Assembly (NCBI GenBank): GCA_002256465.1
Contig: NQJG01000037.1
Location: 1 to 10,506, forward strand
Source: Methylococcaceae bacterium NSP1-1
GTDB lineage: Bacteria; Pseudomonadota; Gammaproteobacteria; Methylococcales; Methylomonadaceae
DNA length: 10,506 bases
Direction of reading: 5' to 3'
Under the pieces are notes generated by a model. That model ran no database searches, was not told the DNA's origin, and saw only the letters and a program-made list of their open reading frames with translations. The position numbers and the translations under genes were made by a program. This document shows, piece after piece, positions 1 through 7,055 of the stretch. Positions within the stretch are counted from its first letter, which is position 1. Every line of letters begins with the position of its first letter.

Positions 1-173
1 AATATCAAAATACGGGTATCAGCCGACGGTTTCATGCCTTCTGCGAGCATGTTGAGCAAGTATTCATCAGCCGCATCCCAAGCGCGCAATAGCTCTAATG
101 GACGTTTTGGAAGCCGATTCAACTCAAACACGCCCTGACCAACTCTTAACAGATTCTCTGTTTTAATAGACAT
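1..173 (-). CDS. rlmG: RlmG-like 23S rRNA (guanine-N2) methyltransferase, N-terminal part only
   Basis: The reverse strand opens with ATG at 173-171 and stays open to the window edge, giving 57 codons. The peptide contains LLRAWDAADEYLLNML, which matches the N-terminal LQAWEAADEYLLQQL signature of E. coli RlmG as I recall it. RlmG uses S-adenosylmethionine to make m2G1835 in 23S rRNA. Only the start of the substrate-recognition N-terminal domain is present. The SAM-binding and NPPF-type catalytic motifs would lie outside the window, so another member of the RlmG/RsmC family is possible. The gene begins 25 nt after the efpL stop on the same strand, so the two probably share a transcript, which would make an operon of two ribosome-related genes. 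I see no clear Shine-Dalgarno sequence: the 25-nt spacer is almost all A/T. Confidence 0.65.
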   Translation of the reverse strand, partial: MSIKTENLLRVGQGVFELNRLPKRPLELLRAWDAADEYLLNMLAEGMKPSADTRILI

Positions 174-198
174 TAAAAAAATCAAATTTGTAATTTAT

Positions 199-765
199 TT
201 ATGCGCGTGACATAAATTTTCCGGATTCGGTATTAATCTTAATCAACTCGTCAGTCTCCAGATATTCAGGAACCTGAACCTCTATCCCCGTAATCAATCG
301 AGCCGTTTTAGTGCGTCCTGATGCTGTAGCGCCCTTAATTGCGGGGGCTGTTTCTACAATTGGCAACACAACTGAACTTGGCAGTTCAATACCCAACACT
401 GCATCATCTATTAATAAGGCAACAATCCCTTCCAGACCTTCAGTCAAATAGCCAATTTGATCTTCCAGATCTTCACGACTCAAACTGTACTGGGTATAAT
501 CATCCATATTCATAAAAATATAATTATCCCCATCAATATAAGAAAACTGCACCTTTGCTCTTACCAGATCAGCATCCTTAAAGAAATCATCTCCTTTCAA
601 CGACTCATCCAGTTTTTGCCCTGTCTTGAGGTTAGTAAAACGAATTTTATATAATGTCGATGCACCTCGCGATGAAGGGCTTTTTGCATCGACTTGCTTA
701 ACCACATGAGGTACGTTATTAATTTCGACTACCATTCCTCGTTTTAAATCACTAGCCTTTGCCAC
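199..765 (-). CDS. efpL: Elongation factor P-like protein EfpL (YeiP family)
   Basis: This 188-residue protein has the three-domain EF-P layout: an N-terminal KOW-like barrel (about 1-65), a central OB domain (about 66-128) and a C-terminal OB domain (about 129-188). The loop that reaches toward the peptidyl-transferase centre reads SPSSRGAST, with Arg33 at the tip. That is the EfpL/YeiP signature; canonical EF-P carries a modified Lys or Arg there. GDDFF, VETAPAIKGA and VQVPEYL are typical family motifs. EfpL relieves ribosome stalling at polyproline and some other difficult motifs without needing modification of the tip residue (family knowledge). The start codon is GTG (765-763), supported by GAGGAG six bases upstream and by alignment with E. 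coli YeiP. The rlmG-like gene follows after 25 nt. A perfect 7-bp hairpin lies in the presumed leader. Confidence 0.93.
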   Translation of the reverse strand: MAKASDLKRGMVVEINNVPHVVKQVDAKSPSSRGASTLYKIRFTNLKTGQKLDESLKGDDFFKDADLVRAKVQFSYIDGDNYIFMNMDDYTQYSLSREDLEDQIGYLTEGLEGIVALLIDDAVLGIELPSSVVLPIVETAPAIKGATASGRTKTARLITGIEVQVPEYLETDELIKINTESGKFMSRA

Positions 766-771
766 ACAACT

Positions 772-777
772 CTCCTC
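772..777 (-). promoter_or_regulatory. Shine-Dalgarno site that fixes the efpL GTG start
   Basis: On the reverse strand GAGGAG sits six bases before GTG at 765-763. It is the strongest ribosome-binding site in the window and supports the non-ATG start, which also matches the family N-terminus (MAKASDLKRGM). Confidence 0.7.
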
Positions 778-793
778 AAGATTACAAATTCTC

Positions 794-811
794 CTGTCAG
801 ACTACTGACAG
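794..811 (-). repeat. Perfect 7-bp inverted repeat in the efpL leader
   Basis: CTGTCAG and CTGACAG are separated by four bases. On the efpL transcript this would be a stem with a UAGU loop, ending 16 bases before the Shine-Dalgarno site. It could be an operator for a dimeric regulator or an RNA hairpin affecting efpL translation. The sequence does not tell which. No U-tract follows, so it is not an intrinsic terminator. Confidence 0.5.
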
Positions 812-859
812 TAATGATTTACATTGAAATACGGTTAAAACCTGCCGATTTACAATATC

Positions 860-865
860 ATTATA
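860..865 (-). promoter_or_regulatory. Candidate -10 box for efpL
   Basis: The reverse strand carries a consensus TATAAT here, which would put a transcription start near 853 and give a leader of roughly 88 nt containing the 794-811 hairpin. The -35 region is poor: only CTTTCA-like sequence at 16-17 bp spacing. The call rests on the -10 box and its position alone. Confidence 0.3.
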
Positions 866-1019
866 ACGTAGAATGACTATTGAAAGCCGCCCAAGGAACT
901 TATCAATTCAAGCATCGACATTTCCCTCTTGATATATAGTCATGTTAAGGCGTGGAATTTACCAGCGTTGAACATGTCAAAATGCGGACCAAACTAAAAA
1001 CCATAAGGGTCACAGGATT

Positions 1020-1052
1020 TTGTTAATCAAACACCATCTCAGCGATTATAAT
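1020..1052 (+). promoter_or_regulatory. Candidate promoter for the lipoprotein gene
   Basis: A consensus TATAAT stands at 1047-1052, about 38 bp before the ATG. The best upstream partner is TTGTTA at 1020-1025, at a long 21-bp spacing, or TTAATC at 1023-1028 with 18 bp. Overlapping AT-rich hexamers (CATAAT, TATAAA at 1055-1065) are alternatives, so the exact start cannot be fixed. Confidence 0.3.
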
Positions 1053-1090
1053 TACATAATATAAACTTTAATATCTGCAAGGGGAAAGCC

Positions 1091-1726
1091 ATGAACACCA
1101 GCTTAAAATTTTTGACCAGTATCACATTTATTACATTGGCGGCATGTTCGGCTCAAGAGGTTAAGCAAAATTTAACAAACAACTCAGCTACAGATAAAAA
1201 ACCACCCACAATGGCCAATGAAGCCGAATCAATGTCCGGCCTGAATCCACCAATGACTATCATGAAAGGCGAAAAAAAATTAAACCTGGTCAGAATAATG
1301 GATGGTGGAATCTGTAAAAATGACTTTCAAGGAGCAAAAGGCGCTTTTCTTCTTTATGCCGATTTAAATGATATAGAACGTATCAAACGTGAAAAAGGAA
1401 CCGCTATTTTTAGGGATTTCGAAACTAAAATCCAGGATATTTCCGGCGGGGTTTTACAGGAAGCAATTGATAAAACGAATCTATCAGAAGATCCTTTTGC
1501 ACTGGGCGAAGATGAGGCACAACAAAAATTGGCTAATAAATTAGTCAATAATTTCCGTAACGCTGCCACTGATGCCATTGATACTTTTCAAAAAGAAACA
1601 ACGTTAACGATTGATATCACTGCTTTCCCTCCTTCTCTTGTTTTTTATCAAAAAGGCTGTGAAACAACTCACGTTGATCTGGAAAGTACCGATTCGAAAA
1701 AGCGGCAAAATACCTATTCAGGCTAA
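1091..1726 (+). CDS. Predicted lipoprotein of unknown function
   Basis: I do not recognise this 211-residue protein. It starts with a short lipoprotein signal peptide: Lys6, a hydrophobic stretch (about 7-18) and lipobox LAAC with Cys19 as the lipidation site. Ser20 follows rather than Asp, so sorting to the outer membrane is expected. After a low-complexity Asn/Ser/Thr/Pro linker (about 20-60) comes a compact, charged domain rich in predicted helix (about 90-170) and a C-terminal beta-like segment (TLTIDITAFPPSLVFY). The mature domain has just two other cysteines, Cys75 and Cys190, near its two ends; in the periplasm they could form a disulfide. AAGGGG stands six bases before the ATG, supporting the start. 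The stop TAA overlaps the convergent uspA stop by a few bases. It appears to be monocistronic, so neighbours say little about its role. Confidence 0.8.
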   Translation: MNTSLKFLTSITFITLAACSAQEVKQNLTNNSATDKKPPTMANEAESMSGLNPPMTIMKGEKKLNLVRIMDGGICKNDFQGAKGAFLLYADLNDIERIKREKGTAIFRDFETKIQDISGGVLQEAIDKTNLSEDPFALGEDEAQQKLANKLVNNFRNAATDAIDTFQKETTLTIDITAFPPSLVFYQKGCETTHVDLESTDSKKRQNTYSG

Positions 1727-2166
1727 GCATCCTGCAATCGAATCGCCATCACATCACATTTTGCATAATGTAAAACACTGTTTGCAGTTGATCCCAATAA
1801 TAAGGCCAGACCATGCCGTCCATGTGACCCAACAACAATCAAATCAACCTGTTCCTGCTCAGCAATATGAATAATTTCCTGTTTAGGTACGCCCCAAAGC
1901 ATCCAGCGATTGGCCAAGTCAACATTCAGTTGATCGCCAAGTTGCATGAGCTTGGCCTTTTCCGCTTCAAGCAATTCATCTGATGAATCTTGATCCAACG
2001 GAATCACAGTGCCATAGTTTGTATCCGGCATGGGAATGTTATCCAATACATGAATAATGCTCAATTTAGCCTGATATCTATATGCCAGAGATCTGGCTTT
2101 TTCTGCGACATAAACCCCTTGTTCAGAATAATCTACTGCAAGTAAAATGTGCTGATAATCTTTCAT
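1723..2166 (-). CDS. uspA: Universal stress protein, UspA family
   Basis: This is a single-domain, 147-residue universal stress protein, the usual length. The N-terminus YQHILLAVDYSEQG is the first strand and loop with the conserved Asp11, very close to E. coli UspA. The C-terminal half carries GSHGRHGLALLLGSTANSV, a nucleotide-binding loop like that of MJ0577-type proteins, which E. coli UspA itself lacks. Spacing between the second Gly and the final Gly-Ser is eight residues rather than the canonical nine, so ATP binding is likely but not certain. Such proteins are cytoplasmic dimers induced by starvation and stress. The start ATG has only a weak upstream AGG. The stop TAG overlaps that of the facing lipoprotein gene, leaving no room for a terminator between them. 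A paralogue of UspA proper is possible, hence the symbol is tentative. Confidence 0.88.
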   Translation of the reverse strand: MKDYQHILLAVDYSEQGVYVAEKARSLAYRYQAKLSIIHVLDNIPMPDTNYGTVIPLDQDSSDELLEAEKAKLMQLGDQLNVDLANRWMLWGVPKQEIIHIAEQEQVDLIVVGSHGRHGLALLLGSTANSVLHYAKCDVMAIRLQDA

Positions 2167-2239
2167 TAGTTTGCGCCTAATTTATTAGGGTGTAAGAAGA
2201 TTTTTACAAATAGATGAGAAAAACCTTCAAATAAATGGT

Positions 2240-2269
2240 TTGTTATAGGGGTGCTAATATTTTTATTAT
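2240..2269 (+). promoter_or_regulatory. Candidate dnaE promoter
   Basis: TTGTTA (2240-2245) and TATTAT (2264-2269) are 18 bp apart and would start transcription near 2276, about 50 nt before the dnaE ATG. Both boxes are imperfect. The same AT-rich patch reads TATAAT on the reverse strand and could equally serve uspA, as expected in this 159-bp divergent gap. Confidence 0.3.
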
Positions 2270-2325
2270 ACGCATTCGTAACCACACACAGTAATATTTC
2301 CGGAACCCCATAAAAATAATCCCCC

Positions 2326-5300
2326 ATGCAACCTTCTTTCATCCATTTAAGGCTTCATACCGAATTCTCCCTGATAGACGGTATCGTTAAAATCAAACCG
2401 CTCGTTAAGCGGTTGTCTGAATTATCTATGCCAGCGATTGCCGTTACCGATCACGCCAATCTGTTTTCTCTGGTCAAATTTTATAAAGCGGCGATGGGAC
2501 AAGGCATTAAGCCAATAGCGGGCACTGATGTATTGATTTTTAATCCTGAAGAACCTGCTACACCCTATCGATTAACCTTGCTAGTCAATAATCACACCGG
2601 TTACATCACGTTGACCGAATTGATTTCAAGAGCTTATCAGGAAGGTCAGCATCAGGGTGTGCCTATGCTTAGGCAAGAGTGGATAGAAGACAATCATAGG
2701 GGTTTGATTGCGTTGTCTGGTGCGATGAGCGGAGATATAGGCAAGGCCTTATTAGCAGAAAACCATGAAGAAGCTAAACGATTGGCTGAGCAATGGAGCG
2801 CATTGTTTGGGCAAAGCTTTTATCTGGAATTACAGCGTATCGGTAAACCCGATGAAGAACGTTATATTGCCGCTGCAGTTGAGTTGGCATTAGCAACGGG
2901 CTTACCTGTGGTTGCTACCAATGATGTACGTTTTATTCATCAAAAGGATTTTGCTGCCCATGAAGTACGCGTATGTATTAATCAAGGTCGAGTATTGGAT
3001 GATACACGTCGACCCAAAGATTACACTGAACAACAGTATTTACGAAGTACCGAAGAAATGCAGGCGTTGTTTGCCGATATTCCCGAAGCGTTGGAAAACA
3101 CCGTGGAAATTGCCAAACGCTGCAATTTAAAGCTGACTCTGGGAGAAAACTTTCTGCCGGATTTTCCCGTGCCTGCAGGAATGACGTTGGGTGAGCTGAT
3201 GGCTAATGAATCCAAAAAAGGCTTGGAAGAACGGTTACAACAATATCCTGCAGTCGGTAAAGGCAAGGATGAGGAAAATCGTAAAGTTTACTATGAGCGT
3301 TTGGACACTGAATTAAAGGTAATAACCGAAATGGGGTTCCCCGGTTATTTCATGATTGTTGCTGATTTTATTCAGTGGGCAAAAAACGAACATATACCAG
3401 TCGGCCCGGGGCGCGGATCAGGTGCGGGCTCCTTGGTCGCTTATGCGCTTAAAATCACAGACTTGGACCCCATTGAATTTGATTTACTGTTCGAACGTTT
3501 TTTGAATCCTGAACGGGTCTCCATGCCCGACTTTGATATTGACTTTTGCATGGATAGACGTGATGAAGTGATCGATTACGTCGCGCGTCATTATGGCCGT
3601 GATCATGTTGCACAGATTATCACCTATGGATCGATGGCGGCCAAGGCGGTTATACGCGATGTAGGACGGGTATTGGGCTTTGCTTACGGCTTTGTAGATC
3701 GATTAGCCAAGCTGATTCCTTTTGAAATCGGTATGACGTTAACCAAAGCGTTAAAAGACAGTCCGGAACTTAAACAGCTCTATGACACCGAAGAAGAAGT
3801 CAAGACGCTGATTGACATGGCGCTTTCTTTGGAAGGAACTGCCAGAAATGCCGGTAAACACGCGGGTGGCGTGGTTATATCACCGACCAAATTGACGGAT
3901 TTTACACCACTGTATTGTGAACAAGGCGGTGGTAACCTGGTAACCCAATTTGACAAGGATGACGTAGAAGCTGTAGGTCTGGTCAAGTTCGACTTTTTAG
4001 GACTGCGTACGCTGACTATTATTGATTGGGCGCTACAAACCATTAATCATAAAAAACAGCAGACAGGTGAAACGCTGGTTGATATTACTACTATCCCCAG
4101 AGATGATGCCGCTTCCTACGCCTTGTTAAAAAACGGTCAGACCACAGCTGTATTCCAGCTGGAATCCAGAGGCATGAAAGAGCTAATTAAAAAACTTAAA
4201 CCCGACTGCTTTGACGATATTATCGCGCTGGTGGCACTGTTTCGTCCGGGTCCTTTGGAATCGGGCATGGTCGATGACTACATCAATGTTAAACATGGTG
4301 CGAAAGCCGAATACGCACACCCATTACTGGAGCCCATCCTCCAACCGACCAATGGCGTTATTTTGTATCAGGAACAAGTGATGCAAATTGCGCGGGAATT
4401 GGCCCATTACACCTTAGGTGGGGCCGATATGCTAAGGAGGGCCATGGGCAAAAAGAAGCCGGAAGAAATGGCGAAAGAACGGGAAAAGTTCACCAGTGGC
4501 GCAATTGCAAATCAAATCGATGAATCCATAGCAACTTATGTTTTCGATTTAATGGAAAAATTCGCCGGCTATGGATTTAACAAGTCCCATTCCGCAGCCT
4601 ATGCATTGGTCGCATACCAAACTGCCTGGCTAAAAGCTCATTACCCGGCTGCTTTTATGGCGGCGGTACTATCTTCTGACATGGATAACACCGATAAGGT
4701 GGTGATATTGATAGAAGAATGCAGACAGATGAAGCAGGTCATTCTACCGCCAACTATCAATGTGTCCACTTATCGTTTTACCGTTAATGACGATAATCAT
4801 ATTGTTTATGGTTTAGGCGCAATCAAGGGCGTGGGGCAGTCAGCGATTGAAGACATGCTTATAGAGCGAAACGATAATGGCAGGTTTTCAGGTTTATATG
4901 ATTTATGCAAACGGGTCGATTTACGCAAATTTAACCGGCGAGTACTGGAAGCGTTAATTCGCGCAGGGGCTTTTGATGAATTTGATGTAAATCGAGCCAG
5001 TCATATGGCGGAATTATCCACCGCTTTAAAAGTGGCCGAGCAGCACGGCAAAATGGCCCAAACGGGACAGAATGATCTGTTCTCATTCCCAAGCTCCAGC
5101 TCGGAAGCGGTCAATAGCGATGGTGATGTGGTAGATAAAGACGCTTATTCTACAGCGGTTGAGCCTTGGTCGGACAATGAACGCTTAGCTGCGGAAAAAT
5201 TAACCCTGGGTTTGTTTTTGACGGGACATCCGATAGATCAATATGAACCGGAATTAAAACACTTTACCCATGGAAAAATAGCGTCTTTGCAGGTGTCACG

Positions 5301-5826
5301 AGGCAACATGGAAGCGCGTGTTGCCGGCCTTGTGGTAGAAGTACGCACTCGTCAAACCAGGCAAGGGAAAACCATGGGGTTTGCTACCATAGATGACAAA
5401 TCCGGCAGACTTGAGTGTGCCGCTTTTGGTGAAGTCTATGAGAAATATCGGGGGATTTTTACTCGTGATAGCCTCTTAATCGCCGAGGGAGCTTTGGCTA
5501 TTGATAATTTTTCAGGAGCTTTACGCTTAACGGTAGAGAAGTTATACGATATAGAACAAGCGAGAGAAAGTTTTTCCAGGGGTATTAAATTAAACTGGAC
5601 TATGACGGAAAATAAGCCGGAATCCATTAATTACATCGAAAGGTTGGCTAAAGTTCTCAGTCCTTTTAAAGGTGGCAGTTGTCCGGTAACTATCAACTAT
5701 ATGTCAAAATATGCACAAGCCGTCGTTCAGCTTGGTGATGAATGGCGCGTACATCCAACTGACGATCTGATTTCGCGCTTGAAATCACTGTTCGGGTCAG
5801 CAGCCGTAGAAATTAGATATCGATAA
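2326..5826 (+). CDS. dnaE: DNA polymerase III alpha subunit
   Basis: This is the replicative polymerase catalytic subunit, 1166 residues against 1160 in E. coli, with close similarity throughout. Order: PHP domain (from about 5), polymerase core with the three catalytic aspartates Asp402 and Asp404 (SMPDFDIDF) and Asp556 (LVKFDFLGLRT), PVGPGRGSGAGSLV upstream of them, helix-hairpin-helix (GAIKGVGQSA, about 830-840), clamp-binding motif QNDLF (915-919), an OB fold (about 996-1055) and the C-terminal tau-binding region. The PHP metal site is partly lost: Arg9 replaces the first His of the HxH motif, while His11 and Asp42-His43 remain. Proofreading is expected from a separate DnaQ. There is no Shine-Dalgarno sequence before the ATG, but an in-frame TAA at 2317-2319 and homology from residue 5 leave no other start. 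It is not followed by accA; rne faces it. Confidence 0.98.
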   Translation: MQPSFIHLRLHTEFSLIDGIVKIKPLVKRLSELSMPAIAVTDHANLFSLVKFYKAAMGQGIKPIAGTDVLIFNPEEPATPYRLTLLVNNHTGYITLTELISRAYQEGQHQGVPMLRQEWIEDNHRGLIALSGAMSGDIGKALLAENHEEAKRLAEQWSALFGQSFYLELQRIGKPDEERYIAAAVELALATGLPVVATNDVRFIHQKDFAAHEVRVCINQGRVLDDTRRPKDYTEQQYLRSTEEMQALFADIPEALENTVEIAKRCNLKLTLGENFLPDFPVPAGMTLGELMANESKKGLEERLQQYPAVGKGKDEENRKVYYERLDTELKVITEMGFPGYFMIVADFIQWAKNEHIPVGPGRGSGAGSLVAYALKITDLDPIEFDLLFERFLNPERVSMPDFDIDFCMDRRDEVIDYVARHYGRDHVAQIITYGSMAAKAVIRDVGRVLGFAYGFVDRLAKLIPFEIGMTLTKALKDSPELKQLYDTEEEVKTLIDMALSLEGTARNAGKHAGGVVISPTKLTDFTPLYCEQGGGNLVTQFDKDDVEAVGLVKFDFLGLRTLTIIDWALQTINHKKQQTGETLVDITTIPRDDAASYALLKNGQTTAVFQLESRGMKELIKKLKPDCFDDIIALVALFRPGPLESGMVDDYINVKHGAKAEYAHPLLEPILQPTNGVILYQEQVMQIARELAHYTLGGADMLRRAMGKKKPEEMAKEREKFTSGAIANQIDESIATYVFDLMEKFAGYGFNKSHSAAYALVAYQTAWLKAHYPAAFMAAVLSSDMDNTDKVVILIEECRQMKQVILPPTINVSTYRFTVNDDNHIVYGLGAIKGVGQSAIEDMLIERNDNGRFSGLYDLCKRVDLRKFNRRVLEALIRAGAFDEFDVNRASHMAELSTALKVAEQHGKMAQTGQNDLFSFPSSSSEAVNSDGDVVDKDAYSTAVEPWSDNERLAAEKLTLGLFLTGHPIDQYEPELKHFTHGKIASLQVSRGNMEARVAGLVVEVRTRQTRQGKTMGFATIDDKSGRLECAAFGEVYEKYRGIFTRDSLLIAEGALAIDNFSGALRLTVEKLYDIEQARESFSRGIKLNWTMTENKPESINYIERLAKVLSPFKGGSCPVTINYMSKYAQAVVQLGDEWRVHPTDDLISRLKSLFGSAAVEIRYR

Positions 5827-5883
5827 GGTTCAAGGTTCAAAACTAAAGGAATTTAGCCTTCTGAACATTGAACCTCGAACCTT
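5825..5883. repeat. Long compound hairpin between dnaE and rne; possible two-way terminator
   Basis: The left arm AAGGTTCAAGGTTCA (5825-5839) pairs with TGAACCTCGAACCTT (5869-5883) over 15 positions with one mismatch. The left arm is a tandem heptamer (AAGGTTC twice). The 29-nt loop holds a second hairpin, CTAAA/TTTAG around GGAA (5843-5856), a GNRA-type tetraloop, and AAGG/CCTT as a competing pairing. The left arm begins inside the dnaE stop codon and the right arm ends five bases short of the rne stop, so the element fills the gap between convergent genes. A role as bidirectional terminator or mRNA 3'-end protector is likely from position. However, no U-tract follows on either strand, so it is not a classical intrinsic terminator. 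It may also be a copy of a dispersed repeat. Confidence 0.6.
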
Positions 5884-5888
5884 GATAA

Positions 5889-7055
5889 CTATTCTTCAAC
5901 TACTTTTGGTGCAGGTTCAGTAAATGATGCTTGCGGTTCTGGAGCAACTGAAGCCTGAGGCTCAGAACGCTCAGTTTTTTCTACTCTTTCAGCAAAATCA
6001 CTGTCATAAGACCGGGATTGTCTCGAGCGAGCTTCGCCTGTTATTCCTGTTGTGGCTTCTCTGGCATCACCACTGTTTGAATCTCCCTCCACATCTGTTT
6101 TTTTGTAGTTGGGATTGCGTGGTCTTCTGCGGTTTGGACCTCTTCTACTGGTATTTTTTCTAGCAGTTTGCTTAGTTTCCTCTTCAATCGAAGCAGAAAC
6201 TTCAGGCGTCAGCATTGTAGCTTCAGTTATTGGTATTTCATTAGCAATCACAGAATCGCTTTTAATAAGTTCAACACTCTCATCTACGGCATTATTGACT
6301 GGCGCAAGATTACGTCTTACGTTCCGCCCCGGCCCCCTGATATTACGATTAGTTCTGGGTTCTTTATTTTGTTCCTGTTTTATATCTTGCTCTTGTGGGG
6401 CACGATTTGGACGTGGTTCCTGATTCTTTTGACCTTGACTTCTACCGCGCCTGTTACTTCGACCCCTGCTCGACTGGCTTTCGTCAGCTGATCTCGCTTT
6501 TTCAACAACAGTTGAGGAAGGTGGTACTTTGACTTCAGGCTCAATACTTGGACCTACAAGTTTATGCCAGAAGCGTTTAATCAAGCTGGCGGCTTCATTT
6601 TTGGTTTGCACGGGCGCAGGTGTTTCGTGCATAAATTCCTTGACTGCCGCTTTTTCAATTTTCGGTTTTATTTGTTGTGCAAACTCCGGAATGGCAATGT
6701 CTTCCGCTTTTATTTGTAAGTAACTGGGTTTTTCTTCGATTGAATCTTTTTCCTTGATACGCTCAATGTCATATGCTGGTGTTTCGAGATGCTTGCTAGG
6801 CAAAATGATAATACCAACCTTCAGCCTGGCTTCAATTTGTTCAATAGCATGGCGCTTTTCATTCAACAGAAAAGTCGCACACTCAATAGGCAAATGGGCA
6901 ATGACTTTTTCCGTGCCTTTTTTCATGGCTTCTTCTTCAAGAATCCTCAATACTGAAAGTGCGACCGATTCGACATTACGAATCGTACCTTGACCTTTAC
7001 AGCGTGGACAAGGCAATTGCGTAGAATCGCCCAGAGACGGACGCATTCTTTGTCT
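5889..7055 (-). pseudogene. rne: RNase E C-terminal part, separated from its N-terminus by a frameshift
   Basis: This frame continues RNase E after the break near 7056. It starts homology with [10 protein letters not shown] and then carries the zinc-link CPRCKGQG, whose two Cys join subunits of the tetramer. The small domain follows (VESVALSVLRILEEEA; LLNEKRHAIEQIEARL), and then a disordered scaffold tail. The tail has a short amphipathic stretch, SLIKRFWHKLVG (nt about 6552-6593), placed where E. coli RNase E has its membrane-binding segment A. It also has two Arg/Asn-rich RNA-binding-like blocks (about nt 6300-6480 and 6090-6160). The same frame stays open up to an ATG at 7229, but that stretch merely shadows the N-terminal frame and is not RNase E. 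Without repair this half would not be translated in phase. Joined to the N-terminal part, the protein would be about 775-780 residues. The two halves together occupy 5889-8217. Confidence 0.85.

Larger units (their letters stand above)
766..1090. other. 325-bp divergent intergenic region (efpL / lipoprotein)
   Basis: No credible gene lies here. The region holds the efpL ribosome-binding site and leader hairpin at the left, candidate -10 boxes for efpL (860-865, reverse) and the lipoprotein gene (1047-1052, forward), and an imperfect inverted repeat at 941-976 (CATGTT ... AACATG, with TGG/CCA pairing inside). The middle, about 880-940 and 980-1015, shows nothing I can name. Confidence 0.6.

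Noticed and set aside
1611..1874. 87-codon forward frame spanning the lipoprotein/uspA junction
   Set aside because: It overlaps the supported lipoprotein gene in another frame and the antisense of uspA, with no ribosome-binding site or recognisable domain.
5924..6491. Several forward open frames opposite the rne tail
   Set aside because: They mirror the low-complexity Arg/Glu-rich scaffold region, lack ribosome-binding sites and have biased hydrophobic composition expected of antisense shadows.
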